DNA of 25,007 nt from contig NZ_JAKEDR010000035.1 of the NCBI RefSeq assembly GCF_023653455.1, positions 1-25,007 on the forward strand, read 5' to 3'. This document shows positions 8,223-17,891 of the stretch, piece after piece. The DNA is from Paraclostridium ghonii. Its GTDB lineage: Bacteria > Bacillota > Clostridia > Peptostreptococcales > Peptostreptococcaceae. The notes under the pieces are model-generated. The model had not been told where the DNA came from and searched no databases. It was given only the letters and a program-made list of their open reading frames with translations. The position numbers and the translations under genes are program-made. Every line of letters starts with the position of its first letter. Position 1 is the stretch's first letter.

Positions 8223-9293
8223 ATGAAAGAACTTGGACATGGAGCAAATGTAGAAGATATGTGTAGAGTTTATAATAAAAATCCAAAAGATATAATAGAT
8301 TTTAGTTCTAATATAAATCCATACTTAATAAAAAATTTAGATAAGTATATATTAGAAGGACTAAAAGAATGTTCTAGGTATCCTGATATAAATTATACAA
8401 CTTTAAGATTAAATATAGCTAAATACTTAAGTATAGAAAGCTCTCATGTAATTCCAGGCAATGGAGCTACTGAAATAATATATCTTTTGATGAAGAATAT
8501 AAATAAAAGAATAGCTATTTTAAATCCAACTTTTTCAGAATATGAGAGAGGTGCAAAATTAAGCGGATTAGAAGTTTTAAATTTATATCTTAATAAAGAT
8601 AAAGATTTTGAAATTAATCTAGATGATATAAAAGATAACATAGATAAATTTGACAGTCTATTTATATGTAACCCATCAAACCCAATTGGGAAAGTATATG
8701 ATTTAAGAAAATTATTAGAACTTTTAAATAAACACAACAAGTTACTTATAGTTGATGAAACATTTATGGAATTTGTAGAAGATGAAAATAAATATAGCTT
8801 AGTAAATTATGTTAAAGATAACAAAAACATATTCATAATAAAAGCTATAACAAAGTTTTTTGGAATCCCAGGCATAAGGCTAGGTTATGGGATATGTAGC
8901 AATAAAGGTATTTTGGGTAAAATGTATGAAATTAAAGAACCTTGGAGTGTAAATTCTTTTGCAGACACTCTCTCAAAATATATATTTAATGATGAAGAGT
9001 ATATAAAAAATAGCAAAGAATTTTTTATAAAAGAAAGAGCATATATGTTAAAGGAACTAGAAAAAATCCATACAATTAAAGCATACGAAACTAATACAAA
9101 TTTCATATTAATAAAACTATTTGATAAAAAATCAAATGAACTAAAAAAAGAATTATTTAAACAAGGAAATATACTCATAAGAGATGCATCTAACTTTAGA
9201 AACTTAGATGAAAAATATATAAGAATAGCAATAAAAAGTCATGAAGAAAATAAGAAGCTCTTAAACCAATTAAATAAAATTCTAGGAGAATAA
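8223..9293 (+). CDS. cobD: L-threonine-O-3-phosphate decarboxylase
   Basis: CobD is a PLP enzyme of the aspartate aminotransferase fold that decarboxylates L-threonine O-3-phosphate to aminopropanol phosphate, the linker consumed by CbiB. In the 356-residue product FSSNINPY (27-34), CNPSNPIGK, the VDET aspartate at 178 and the presumed Schiff-base lysine 211 (AITKFFGIPGIRLGYG) are visible. ATG 8223 is chosen because AAGGTGA (8211-8217) lies five bases ahead; the GTG at 8214 is within that site. Related histidinol-phosphate aminotransferases share the fold, but the position between cbiB and a threonine-kinase-like gene supports CobD. Confidence 0.93.
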   Translation: MKELGHGANVEDMCRVYNKNPKDIIDFSSNINPYLIKNLDKYILEGLKECSRYPDINYTTLRLNIAKYLSIESSHVIPGNGATEIIYLLMKNINKRIAILNPTFSEYERGAKLSGLEVLNLYLNKDKDFEINLDDIKDNIDKFDSLFICNPSNPIGKVYDLRKLLELLNKHNKLLIVDETFMEFVEDENKYSLVNYVKDNKNIFIIKAITKFFGIPGIRLGYGICSNKGILGKMYEIKEPWSVNSFADTLSKYIFNDEEYIKNSKEFFIKERAYMLKELEKIHTIKAYETNTNFILIKLFDKKSNELKKELFKQGNILIRDASNFRNLDEKYIRIAIKSHEENKKLLNQLNKILGE

Positions 9294-9294
9294 G

Positions 9295-10167
9295 ATGAAA
9301 TCATATGGAATATGCCCAGCATCTTGTGGTGAATTTGTACAAGGTATGATAAAAGAAAAAGAATATTTATCATCTTATGCAATAAATAGATTTTCTAAAG
9401 TGACATTAGAAGAAAAAATAGACAATGCAAATAGAGGACCATTAAAATCAAGAAAAGCTATTGAAGAAGTATTTAAATACTTTGATTTGCCTAAGGAAGA
9501 TTTAAAAAATATATCTATAGATATAAAAAGTGATATACCAATAAGTAAAGGAATGGCAAGTTCAACAGCAGATATAGGAGCTACTATTAAGGCAACTTTA
9601 AATCTTATAGGAAAAGATTTAAACGAATATGACATATGTAAACTTGCAACAAAAATTGAGCCAACAGACTCTATATATATAAAAGAAAATACTATATTTA
9701 ATCCATTAAATGCAAATATTATAAAAAAGTTAGGATGTTTTGATAGTGGAAAAGTATTGATATTAGAACCTAATGATACTTTAAATACTAAACATATAAG
9801 AAAAAAAGAAAATTATATAAAACTTAAAAAACAAAATAAGTACATAATTGAATATGCATTTAAGTTATTAGAACAAGGCATAAGGAAAAATGACTTAAAT
9901 TTAATAGGTCAAGCATGCAATATAAGTAGTGTTGCAAATGAAAATATACATAAGAAAAAATACTTAAGTGAGATAATGGACATTTCAAAAGAGTATGGAG
10001 CTTGTGGAGTTAACATAGCTCATAGTGGAACAGTAATAGGTATATTACTTGAACAAGATATGGATGAAACCAAGATAATAGAAAAAATCGTAGAAAAGAA
10101 AATAAATAAAAAATATAAAAAAATATACACAGCAAACATAATAGCTGGGGGACTTAGGAGTGAATAA
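9295..10167 (+). CDS. pduX: GHMP-family kinase, probable L-threonine kinase (PduX type)
   Basis: PduX phosphorylates L-threonine to L-threonine O-3-phosphate, the substrate of CobD. The 290-residue protein starts ICPASCGEFVQG, a family hallmark, and has the GHMP ATP-binding motif ISKGMASSTADIG (83-95) and a C-terminal GVNIAHSGTV segment. Its start is two bases after the cobD stop codon, with TAGGAGA (9283-9289) inside the end of cobD, so the two are probably co-translated. The placement next to cobD is the strongest argument for threonine as substrate, because GHMP kinases act on varied small molecules. Confidence 0.87.
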   Translation: MKSYGICPASCGEFVQGMIKEKEYLSSYAINRFSKVTLEEKIDNANRGPLKSRKAIEEVFKYFDLPKEDLKNISIDIKSDIPISKGMASSTADIGATIKATLNLIGKDLNEYDICKLATKIEPTDSIYIKENTIFNPLNANIIKKLGCFDSGKVLILEPNDTLNTKHIRKKENYIKLKKQNKYIIEYAFKLLEQGIRKNDLNLIGQACNISSVANENIHKKKYLSEIMDISKEYGACGVNIAHSGTVIGILLEQDMDETKIIEKIVEKKINKKYKKIYTANIIAGGLRSE

Positions 10168-10169
10168 AA

Positions 10170-10802
10170 ATGGAATACATTAAAAATCCTATGATGATAG
10201 AAACTAAGAGCTTTGAAATAATCCAGGGAATAATTGATGAAATAAGACCTGGATATAAATTTAAAAATGAATTAGAAGAAAAGATAATCAAAAGAGCTAT
10301 ACACACAACTGCTGATTTTGAATATCTAGACATATTAAAAATTTCTGAAAGTGCAGTGAGTAATATAGTAAGTGCTTTAAAAGAAAATGCAACTATATAT
10401 ACAGATACAAATATGGCTTTAAGCGGAATAAATAAAAAAAGATTAGAATCATTAGGTTGTAAGTATAAGTGTTTTGTAAGTGATGAAAAAGTAGCGAATC
10501 TAGCAAAAGAAAAAGGAATAACTAGATCTATGGCAGCTGTAGAAGTTGCAGCTCAAGAAGAAGGTAAAAAAATATTTGTACTTGGAAATGCTCCTACTGC
10601 TTTATATAAAGTAATAGAAATGCAAAGTGCAAAGGATCTAAATGTTGAAGCTGTAGTTGGTGTTCCTGTAGGATTTGTTGGAGCGGCAGAATCAAAAGAT
10701 GAATTAGAAAAAAGCGATATTCCGTACATAATATCAAAAGGTAGAAAAGGTGGGAGTAACTTAGCAGCAGCAATAATAAATGCAATACTATACTCTATGT
10801 AA
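10170..10802 (+). CDS. cbiC: Cobalt-precorrin-8 methylmutase
   Basis: CbiC moves the methyl group from C11 to C12, converting cobalt-precorrin-8 to cobyrinate. The 210-residue protein has the expected family length, and KRAIHTTADFEY carries the active-site histidine at 45. The C-terminal VGVPVGFVGAAESK and KGGSNLAAA blocks are typical. ATG 10170 comes two bases after the pduX stop codon, with TAGGAG (10155-10160) upstream. It opens the corrin-ring part of the operon although it acts last in ring synthesis, so gene order does not follow reaction order. Confidence 0.96.
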   Translation: MEYIKNPMMIETKSFEIIQGIIDEIRPGYKFKNELEEKIIKRAIHTTADFEYLDILKISESAVSNIVSALKENATIYTDTNMALSGINKKRLESLGCKYKCFVSDEKVANLAKEKGITRSMAAVEVAAQEEGKKIFVLGNAPTALYKVIEMQSAKDLNVEAVVGVPVGFVGAAESKDELEKSDIPYIISKGRKGGSNLAAAIINAILYSM

Positions 10803-10811
10803 GGTGAGATT

Positions 10812-11939
10812 ATGGAAGAATACGTTTATATAGATGGTAAAAAATATAAAAGAGGATATACCACGGGGTCATGCGCGACAGGTGCAGCAAAAGCAGCTAC
10901 CTATATGCTTTTAACTAAAGATACTTTAGAAACTATAAATATAGATACTCCTAAAGGAATACCATTAACTTTAAAAGTAGAGAACGTAAATATAAATAAT
11001 GAATTTGTACAGTGTTCAATACAAAAAGATGGAGGCGACGATATAGATGCAACTCATAAAATGCATATATATGCAAGAGCTGAGTTTATAGATTCAAATG
11101 ACATAATAATAGATGGTGGAATTGGAATTGGAAGGGTTACAAAAAAGGGATTAGGAATAGAAATTGGAAAAGCTGCGATAAACAAAACCCCTATATCTAT
11201 GATAAAAAGTGAAGTTAGAAAGGTAATAGGAAATTCAAAAGGAGTAAAGCTAATTATATTTGCCCCTGAAGGAGAAACTATTGCAAAGAAAACTTTTAAT
11301 CCAAGACTTGGAATATTAGGAGGTATATCAATAATTGGAACTACTGGTATAGTAGAGCCTATGAGTGATGAAGGTTGGAAAAAATCTTTATCAATAGAAC
11401 TTGAAATGAAAAAAGCTCAAGGCATGGATAAAATTATTTTAGTCCCAGGAAATCATGGAGAAATGTTTATAAAAGAAAGCTTAAATATTGATTCAAAGTA
11501 TATAGTTAGAACTAGTAATTTTATTGGTTATATGCTAAAAGAAGCTCAAAGAATTGGATTTAAAAAAATTCTTATGGCTGGACATTTAGGTAAATATGTA
11601 AAGATAGCAGGAGGAATATTTAATACACACAGCAAAATTGCAGATGCTAGAAATGAAATATTAATAGCAAATTTAGCTTTAATGAATGCTCCTTTTGAAC
11701 TAATAAAAAAAGTAAATGATTGTTTAACTACAGAAGAGTTTATAGAAATATTAGAAGAAAGTAGATATGAAAAGTACAAGGAAATATACAACATACTTTC
11801 TGAAAAATGTAAAAAAAGAATATATACACACATAAACGATGACGAAATTGATATTGAGGTAATGATTTTCTCTATGGACAAAAAACTACTTGGAGAGTCG
11901 AAAAAAGCTGTCGCTTTAAAGGAGGTATTTTATGATTAA
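10812..11939 (+). CDS. cbiD: Cobalt-precorrin-5B (C1)-methyltransferase
   Basis: CbiD methylates C1 of the corrin ring in the anaerobic route. Its sequence is unlike the other SAM-dependent methyltransferases in the cluster. The 375-residue protein has the family hallmark RGYTTGSCATGAAKAA (14-29), a DGGDDIDATHK segment, and GNHGEMF and MAGHLGKYVK further on. The ribosome binding site AAGGTGAGAT immediately precedes ATG 10812. The end overlaps cbiE by eight bases. Its presence marks the anaerobic, cobalt-early pathway, because CobF takes this role in the aerobic one. Confidence 0.96.
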   Translation: MEEYVYIDGKKYKRGYTTGSCATGAAKAATYMLLTKDTLETINIDTPKGIPLTLKVENVNINNEFVQCSIQKDGGDDIDATHKMHIYARAEFIDSNDIIIDGGIGIGRVTKKGLGIEIGKAAINKTPISMIKSEVRKVIGNSKGVKLIIFAPEGETIAKKTFNPRLGILGGISIIGTTGIVEPMSDEGWKKSLSIELEMKKAQGMDKIILVPGNHGEMFIKESLNIDSKYIVRTSNFIGYMLKEAQRIGFKKILMAGHLGKYVKIAGGIFNTHSKIADARNEILIANLALMNAPFELIKKVNDCLTTEEFIEILEESRYEKYKEIYNILSEKCKKRIYTHINDDEIDIEVMIFSMDKKLLGESKKAVALKEVFYD

Positions 11940-12540
11940 TATTATAGGTTTAGGGCCTGGGAACATAGGATACTGCACTAAATTGGGAGAAAAGTTAATA
12001 TATAATTCAGATGTATTAATAGGTGGCAAAAGAAACTTAGATAGTATAAATGATTTTGAAGGTAATAAAATTGAGTTAGGAAGTAACTTAAAAGAAATTG
12101 TAGATTACTTAAAAGAAAATAAAGATAAAAATATATCGATTATAGCATCAGGAGATCCATCTATATATGGTATAGGGAAGTACTTATCTAGAAATATAGA
12201 TAATAATAAATTGAATATTGTATCGGGGATAAGCTCTATGCAGTATATATTTTCAAAAATACATACTGATATGAATGATTTATATATAACGAGTAGTCAT
12301 GGGAAAACTCCAAATTTTGACTATATACTACAACATGAAAAAGTATGTATGGTAACTGATAATAAAATAGGGCCAAAGGAAATATCTAAAGAAATAATAA
12401 AAAGAAATTTAAATAAGATTATAGTTGTAGGAGAAAACTTATCCTATGAAAATGAAAGAATAACTACAGCAACTCCAAGAGATATTTTAAAAATAGAAAA
12501 ATTTGATATGAATGTAGTGGTGATACTAGATGAAAAATAG
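11932..12540 (+). CDS. cbiE: Cobalt-precorrin-7 (C5)-methyltransferase
   Basis: CbiE methylates C5 and works with CbiT on cobalt-precorrin-6B/7; in many aerobic organisms the two are fused as CobL. The 202-residue protein is a tetrapyrrole methyltransferase with GLGPG (6-10) near its N-terminus and ASGDPSIYG (72-80) in the SAM-binding region. AAAGGAGGT lies just ahead of ATG 11932 inside the end of cbiD. Here cbiE and cbiT are separate genes that overlap by 11 bases, which keeps their production linked. Confidence 0.93.
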   Translation: MINIIGLGPGNIGYCTKLGEKLIYNSDVLIGGKRNLDSINDFEGNKIELGSNLKEIVDYLKENKDKNISIIASGDPSIYGIGKYLSRNIDNNKLNIVSGISSMQYIFSKIHTDMNDLYITSSHGKTPNFDYILQHEKVCMVTDNKIGPKEISKEIIKRNLNKIIVVGENLSYENERITTATPRDILKIEKFDMNVVVILDEK

Positions 12541-13099
12541 TGAATTTATAACAGGTAATGTTCCTATAACAAAGGAAGAAGTAAGAGCTATATCTATAAA
12601 TAAGCTTAACTTAAAAGATAAACAAACGTTTTTAGATATTGGAGCTGGGACAGGTAGTGTAAGTGTGGAAGTAGCTTACAATTATCCAAATATAGATGTA
12701 GTATGTATAGAATGTAAAGATAAAGCTATTGAATTGATAAATCAAAATATAAAAAAATTCAATCTAAATAACATAGAAGTTATACAAGGATACGCACCTA
12801 TAAATATAGGTAAAAAAGTAGATTCTATATTCATTGGAGGAAGCGGACCTAATTTAAATGATATATTAAGCTGGGCTAAAGAAAATTTAAATGAAGAAGG
12901 AACTTTAGTTGCTAATTTTATAATAATAGATACTTTTTATAAAACTTTAAACTTATTAAAAGAACTAAACTTTAAAGATATAGAAGCTACTATGTTAAAT
13001 GTAGCTAAATTAGAGCCGTTAGGAAAAGGGGAGTATTTCAAACCTTTAAATCCAATATATATAATATCTTGTAAAAAGGGAGAGAAAGATTATGAATAA
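12530..13099 (+). CDS. cbiT: Cobalt-precorrin-6B (C15)-methyltransferase, decarboxylating
   Basis: CbiT methylates C15 and removes the acetate carboxyl group on ring C. The 189-residue protein has a class I Rossmann methyltransferase fold, seen in [16 protein letters not shown] (34-49), followed by an acidic CIEC strand end and a GGSGPN segment. It begins within cbiE (11-base overlap) with only a weak upstream site (GTGGTGA near 12516), which suggests translation by re-initiation after cbiE. It overlaps cbiF by eight bases. Confidence 0.94.
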   Translation: MKNSEFITGNVPITKEEVRAISINKLNLKDKQTFLDIGAGTGSVSVEVAYNYPNIDVVCIECKDKAIELINQNIKKFNLNNIEVIQGYAPINIGKKVDSIFIGGSGPNLNDILSWAKENLNEEGTLVANFIIIDTFYKTLNLLKELNFKDIEATMLNVAKLEPLGKGEYFKPLNPIYIISCKKGEKDYE

Positions 13100-13844
13100 A
13101 GTACATTTTGTAGGAGCAGGACCAGGAGATAAGGATTTAATAACATTAAAAGGATACAAGTTATTAAGTGAAGCTGATGTAGTTATATATGCAGGATCAT
13201 TAGTAAATCCAGCTTTACTAGAATATTGTAAAGAAGGTTGTGAAATTCATAATAGTGCATCTATGGATTTAAATCAAATAATAAGTGTTATGGAAGATGG
13301 AATAAAAAATAATAAAAAGGTAGTAAGACTTCAAACAGGTGATTTTTCAATATATGGATCTATAAGAGAGCAAGTTGAAGAATTATCGAATTTAAATATA
13401 GAATATGATTGTACACCGGGAGTTAGTTCTTTCTTAGGAGCAGCATCTGCACTAGGGGTTGAATATACTGTTCCAGAAATATCTCAGAGTGTTGTTATTA
13501 CTAGAATGGAAGGAAGAACTCCAGTTCCAGAAAAAGAGAGTATAGAATCTTTTGCTAAGCATCAAACTTCAATGGCTATATTCTTATCAGTTCATGATAT
13601 AGAAAAAGTAGTTAAAAGATTACATGAAGGAGGATATCCAATGGATACTCCAATAGCTGTTGTTTATAAAGCCACTTGGCCAGAAGAAAAGATTGTAAAG
13701 GGAACTTTAGAGACTATAGCTAAAAAAGTTAAAGAAAATGAAATAAGCAAAACAGCATTAATATTAGTAGGGAAATTCTTAGGAGAAGAATATAAAAATT
13801 CAAAGTTATACGATAAGGATTTTAAACATGAATATAGAAAGTAA
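13092..13844 (+). CDS. cbiF: Cobalt-precorrin-4 (C11)-methyltransferase
   Basis: CbiF methylates C11 of cobalt-precorrin-4. The 250-residue protein is a tetrapyrrole methyltransferase: [14 protein letters not shown] from residue 8, then YAGSLVNP, which is characteristic of CbiF/Cob[12 protein letters not shown], and [11 protein letters not shown]. The start at 13092 overlaps cbiT by eight bases and has an AAGGGAGA-like ribosome binding site. The end overlaps cbiG by 17 bases. Confidence 0.95.
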   Translation: MNKVHFVGAGPGDKDLITLKGYKLLSEADVVIYAGSLVNPALLEYCKEGCEIHNSASMDLNQIISVMEDGIKNNKKVVRLQTGDFSIYGSIREQVEELSNLNIEYDCTPGVSSFLGAASALGVEYTVPEISQSVVITRMEGRTPVPEKESIESFAKHQTSMAIFLSVHDIEKVVKRLHEGGYPMDTPIAVVYKATWPEEKIVKGTLETIAKKVKENEISKTALILVGKFLGEEYKNSKLYDKDFKHEYRK

Positions 13845-14895
13845 AATCGCTTTTATATCTGTTACTAAAAATGGAATGAACCTAGCAATTAATATACGAA
13901 ATATGGTAGAAGAAGGAGATATTTATATAACTGAAAAGCTTTCATACAAATTGAATGAAAGAATACAAGGAATAAATATAATACCAGGAAAGCTATCTGA
14001 GTTTATGCCGAATTTATTTAGAGATTATGAAGTATTAGTATTTATAATGGCTACAGGTATAGTGGTAAGGTCTATAGCCAATGAGATAAAAAGTAAATTT
14101 GAAGATCCAGCTATACTAGTAATAGATGAAAAAGGTAAAAATGTAATAAGCTTACTTAGTGGACATATGGGTGGAGCAAATGAAATGACTTACTATATAA
14201 GTAGTATTATAGGTAGCAATCCAGTAATAACTACAGCAACAGATGTAAATGATAAAACATCTTTAGATATGATAGCTAAAAAATTAAATGCACACGTATA
14301 CAACTTTATAGAGAATGTAAAAGAAGTTAATTCATTGTTAGTGAATAATGGAAAAGTAGGAGTATATATTGATGGGAATTATGACGTTGATACTAGAGGA
14401 TTAATAACCATTGAAAATTTTAATGAATTCCATAGGTACGATAAATTAGATAAAATTATTTACATAACTAATAAAAGTACAATGAAAATTAATGATAAAC
14501 GAATTGTAAAAGTTGTTCCAAAAGATATTGTAATAGGCATGGGATGCAGAAGAGGCACAGCTTGTGAAGATATAAATAATGCATTAGGAGATTTATTAAA
14601 TAATTATGATTTAGATAAAAAATCCATAAGAAAAATAGGCAGTGTAGAAGTTAAAAAGGATGAAAAGGGAATAAATGAGTTAGCAAAAAAGTTAAATATA
14701 CCTTTTGAAACTATCACATTAGAAGAGATAAGAAAAATTGAAGATAGATTTGAAAAATCAGATTTTGTAAAAAAGAGTATAGGAGTTTACTGTGTCGCAG
14801 AACCGGTAGCCTATATATTAAGCAATAAAAACCTTATAGTTGCAAAGCATAAATATAAGGGAATAACTTTTTCAATAGGGAGATTAAAATTATGA
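13828..14895 (+). CDS. cbiG: Cobalt-precorrin-5A hydrolase
   Basis: CbiG opens the delta-lactone of cobalt-precorrin-5A, releasing acetaldehyde, a step unique to the anaerobic route. The 355-residue protein shows an N-terminal segment with MATGIVVR and [11 protein letters not shown] (109-119) and a C-terminal CobE/CbiG domain with GMGCRRGT (237-244) and a CVAEP segment. The start overlaps cbiF by 17 bases, with AAGGAT (13815-13820) as its ribosome binding site. It is not fused to cbiH, as it is in some clostridia, but the two overlap by four bases (ATGA). Confidence 0.94.
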   Translation: MNIESKIAFISVTKNGMNLAINIRNMVEEGDIYITEKLSYKLNERIQGINIIPGKLSEFMPNLFRDYEVLVFIMATGIVVRSIANEIKSKFEDPAILVIDEKGKNVISLLSGHMGGANEMTYYISSIIGSNPVITTATDVNDKTSLDMIAKKLNAHVYNFIENVKEVNSLLVNNGKVGVYIDGNYDVDTRGLITIENFNEFHRYDKLDKIIYITNKSTMKINDKRIVKVVPKDIVIGMGCRRGTACEDINNALGDLLNNYDLDKKSIRKIGSVEVKKDEKGINELAKKLNIPFETITLEEIRKIEDRFEKSDFVKKSIGVYCVAEPVAYILSNKNLIVAKHKYKGITFSIGRLKL

Positions 14896-15617
14896 TTTAT
14901 GTAATAGGTATAGGACCTGGAAGTAAAGATATGATGACTATGGAAGCTATAGAAGCTATAAAAAACAGCGATGTTATAGTTGGATATAAAACATATATAA
15001 ACTTAATAACTGATTTTATTAAAGATAAAGAAGTAGTTCAAAATGGAATGAGACAGGAAATAGATAGATGTAAACAAGCTGTAGAAATTGCAAAACAAGG
15101 AAAAAATGTTGCTGTTATAAGTAGTGGAGATGCAGGGATATATGGAATGGCAGGATTGATATTAGAATTAACAACACAAGAAGAACAAGAAATAAAAGTA
15201 AAAGTTGTTCCAGGAGTTACTGCTAGTCTAGGTGCAGCGGCAATACTAGGAGCACCTATCATGCATGATTTTTGTCATATAAGCTTAAGTGATTTGCTAA
15301 CACCTTGGGAGGTTATACAAAAAAGATTAAGATTAGCAGCAGAAGCTGACTTTGTAATTTGTTTATATAACCCAAGAAGTAAAGGTAGAAGTGAACATTT
15401 AAATAAAGCATTTGAAATAATGGGTGAATTTAAAGATGGAAAAACTCCAGTTGGAATTGTAAAAGATGTAGGAAGAGAAAAAGAAGAAAAGTTTATATGT
15501 ACATTTGAAACTATGGACTTTGAAAGAGTTGACATGACTACTATGGTTATTATAGGAAACAAATCTACATTTATACATGATGACTTAATGATAACACCAA
15601 GAGGTTACAATATATGA
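14892..15617 (+). CDS. cbiH: Cobalt-factor III (precorrin-3B) C17-methyltransferase
   Basis: CbiH methylates C17 and drives ring contraction with delta-lactone formation. The 241-residue protein has GIGPGSKDMMT (6-16), the GDAGIYGMAG segment, PGVTASLGAAAILGAP and HISLSDLLTPWEVI. The last is typical of CbiH/CobJ and separates it from the paralogous methyltransferases in this operon. AGGGAGA (14878-14884) precedes the start, which overlaps cbiG by four bases. The end overlaps cbiJ in the same way. Confidence 0.95.
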   Translation: MIYVIGIGPGSKDMMTMEAIEAIKNSDVIVGYKTYINLITDFIKDKEVVQNGMRQEIDRCKQAVEIAKQGKNVAVISSGDAGIYGMAGLILELTTQEEQEIKVKVVPGVTASLGAAAILGAPIMHDFCHISLSDLLTPWEVIQKRLRLAAEADFVICLYNPRSKGRSEHLNKAFEIMGEFKDGKTPVGIVKDVGREKEEKFICTFETMDFERVDMTTMVIIGNKSTFIHDDLMITPRGYNI

Positions 15618-16369
15618 TTTTAGTTTTAGGAGGAACCTCAGATAGCATAAAAATATGTAATTTATTAAATGTTCTTAATAAAGAATACATAGTATCTGTA
15701 ACTACTAATTATGGATATGATTTAGCAAGTAAAGTTGCTAAAAACATAGAACTAAAGAAAATGGATGTAGACTATATGATTAAGTTTATGAAGGCGAATA
15801 ATATAAACTTAGTAATAGATTCAACACACCCATATGCCATAGAGGTGTCGAAAAATGCTATCGAAGTTTCTGATTTTTTAGAAATAGAATATATAAGATA
15901 TGAAAGAAAGTCGCTTTTAGATGATTTAGATTATGAAAAAGTAATAAAAGTAAAAAGCGTAGAAGAGGCTTATAAAAAAGCTAATGAAATAGGGTCTAAT
16001 ATATTTTTAGGAACAGGAAGTAAAACTATAAAACAATTTACTAAAAATCTTAAAAGTAAAAATTTAGTAGTAAGAGTGTTGCCAACAAGTGAAGTAATTA
16101 AAATGTGTGAAGATGTAGGATTAAATGCAGATAATATTATAGCTATGAAAGGACCTTTTAGTGAAGCTATAAATGAGCAAATGTACAAGCATTACAACAT
16201 TGATTTAGTGATAACTAAAGAGAGTGGTGTAGAAGGTGGTTTTTTAGAAAAAATTAATGCTGCTAAAAATTTAAATATACCAGTAGTAGTTATAGTTAGA
16301 GAACAAATAGATTATAAGAAGGTAGTTAATGAAATAGACAATATAAAAAATTTCATAGTGGAGGATTAA
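15614..16369 (+). CDS. cbiJ: Cobalt-precorrin-6A reductase
   Basis: CbiJ reduces cobalt-precorrin-6A to 6B with a pyridine nucleotide. The 251-residue protein has the N-terminal GGTSD (6-10), a DSTHPYA segment and LGTGSKTIKQF, all characteristic of CbiJ/CobK. It starts in a four-base overlap with cbiH, with only a weak AGAGGTT site upstream, so translation is probably coupled. No unusual features are visible. Confidence 0.93.
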   Translation: MILVLGGTSDSIKICNLLNVLNKEYIVSVTTNYGYDLASKVAKNIELKKMDVDYMIKFMKANNINLVIDSTHPYAIEVSKNAIEVSDFLEIEYIRYERKSLLDDLDYEKVIKVKSVEEAYKKANEIGSNIFLGTGSKTIKQFTKNLKSKNLVVRVLPTSEVIKMCEDVGLNADNIIAMKGPFSEAINEQMYKHYNIDLVITKESGVEGGFLEKINAAKNLNIPVVVIVREQIDYKKVVNEIDNIKNFIVED

Positions 16370-16371
16370 AT

Positions 16372-17166
16372 ATGAAAAAAGCAGTTTTAGTTGTTAGCTT
16401 CGGTACAAGTTATAAAGAAACGAGAGAAAAAACTATAGAAGTATGTGAAAGAAAGATAAAAGAAGCTTTTGAAGGATATGATTTTTTTAGAGCTTTTACA
16501 TCTAATATGATAATAAGAAAATTAAAAAATAGAGATAACATACATATAGAAAATCCAATAGAGGCTTTAGATAGGCTACACAAAGAGGGATATGAAGAGG
16601 TAATAGTACAAACTCTACACATAATTTGTGGTGAAGAATATACGAAGTTAAAAGAACAAATAAGTGAGTATAGTAACAAATTTGAAAAGATAACATTAGG
16701 AAGACCGCTTTTAAGTCAAATTGATGATTATAAAGAAACAGTAGAAGCATTGAAATTACAAATCCCAAAATTAGAAGATAATGAGGCCATTGTTTTTATG
16801 GGACATGGAACAGAGCATGAAGCGCATAGTGCTTACCCAGCATTAGACTATATGTTAAAACAAGAAAGTCTTAAAGCCTATGTTGGAACTGTTGAAGGAT
16901 ACCCTGAAATAGAAGAGGTTATTGTAAACCTTAAGAAAGATAAGATATCAAAAGTAAGGTTAATGCCTTTTATGTTAGTTGCTGGAGACCATGCAATAAA
17001 TGATATGGCTGGAGATGACGATGATTCTTGGAATACGATATTAAATAAAAGTGGATTTGAGACTAAAATACATTTAAAAGGCTTAGGAGAAAATGAATCA
17101 ATACAAAATAAATTTGTAAAACATGCATTAGATTGTCTAGAGGCATTAAATGGGGGAGGTAACTAA
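16372..17166 (+). CDS. cbiK: Sirohydrochlorin cobaltochelatase
   Basis: CbiK inserts cobalt into sirohydrochlorin, the committed cobalt-early step. In the 264-residue product the family's metal-binding residues fall at the same numbers reported for the Salmonella enzyme: glutamate 89 (CGEEY), histidine 145 (FMGHGTEHE) and histidine 207 (AGDHAINDMAGDD). The N-terminus AVLVVSFGTSY is typical, and there is no signal peptide, so it is the cytoplasmic form. Such chelatases can also insert iron, so it could serve siroheme formation in this organism; that is inference. Confidence 0.96.
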   Translation: MKKAVLVVSFGTSYKETREKTIEVCERKIKEAFEGYDFFRAFTSNMIIRKLKNRDNIHIENPIEALDRLHKEGYEEVIVQTLHIICGEEYTKLKEQISEYSNKFEKITLGRPLLSQIDDYKETVEALKLQIPKLEDNEAIVFMGHGTEHEAHSAYPALDYMLKQESLKAYVGTVEGYPEIEEVIVNLKKDKISKVRLMPFMLVAGDHAINDMAGDDDDSWNTILNKSGFETKIHLKGLGENESIQNKFVKHALDCLEALNGGGN

Positions 17167-17167
17167 T

Positions 17168-17878
17168 ATGGCTAAATTTTATGGAATAGGAACAGGACCT
17201 GGAGATAGTGAGTTAGTAACAGTAAAGGCAGTAAATACAATAAAAAAATTAGATATATTATATACACCAGAAGCAAAAAGAGAAGGAAATAGTTTAGCTC
17301 TAAGCATAGTAGAGGACTATTTACCAAAACATTTACAAATAAAACAAAGACATTTTCCAATGAACTTTAATGATGGAGAAAAGATAATTGCTTGGAATCA
17401 AGTAGCTGATGAGATAGTAGAAGATGTTAAAAATGGGAAAAATGTTGGGTTCGTGACTTTAGGAGATCCTATGATATACAGCACATATGTTTACATAATG
17501 GAAAGACTTATAGATAAAATTGATGTAGAAACAATACCAGGAATTTCATCGTTTTCAAATATTGCATCAAATCAAAACTTCCCGCTAGTTATGGATAAAG
17601 AACCTTTAATAATAGTTCCATGTACTATAGATGAAGGAAAAATAGATTATGCTTTAGAAAATTATAGCTCTATAGTTTTAATGAAAGTATATAAAAACTT
17701 TAAACAAATAGTTGATAAATTAGAAAAGAACAACTTATTAGAATATTCTATATTAGTTAGTAACTCATCTTTAGAAAATGAAGTGGTTTATAATAATTTA
17801 AGGGAGATTGATTTAGAAAATAAAATATCTTATTTTTCTACAATTTTGGTTAATAAGGAAAATACTAAGGTAGGATAA
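17168..17878 (+). CDS. cbiL: Cobalt-factor II (precorrin-2) C20-methyltransferase
   Basis: CbiL methylates C20 of the cobalt-bound macrocycle. The 236-residue protein is a tetrapyrrole methyltransferase with GIGTGPGDSELVTVKA (6-21), the YTPEAKREGNS stretch typical of CbiL/CobI, and TLGDPMIYSTY (97-107). ATG 17168 is preferred because GGGAGG (17154-17159) inside the end of cbiK lies ahead at the right distance. An in-frame ATG at 17150 comes before that site. It starts one base after the cbiK stop codon and ends 13 bases before hemA. Confidence 0.94.
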   Translation: MAKFYGIGTGPGDSELVTVKAVNTIKKLDILYTPEAKREGNSLALSIVEDYLPKHLQIKQRHFPMNFNDGEKIIAWNQVADEIVEDVKNGKNVGFVTLGDPMIYSTYVYIMERLIDKIDVETIPGISSFSNIASNQNFPLVMDKEPLIIVPCTIDEGKIDYALENYSSIVLMKVYKNFKQIVDKLEKNNLLEYSILVSNSSLENEVVYNNLREIDLENKISYFSTILVNKENTKVG

Positions 17879-17891
17879 TCTGGAGGCTTTT

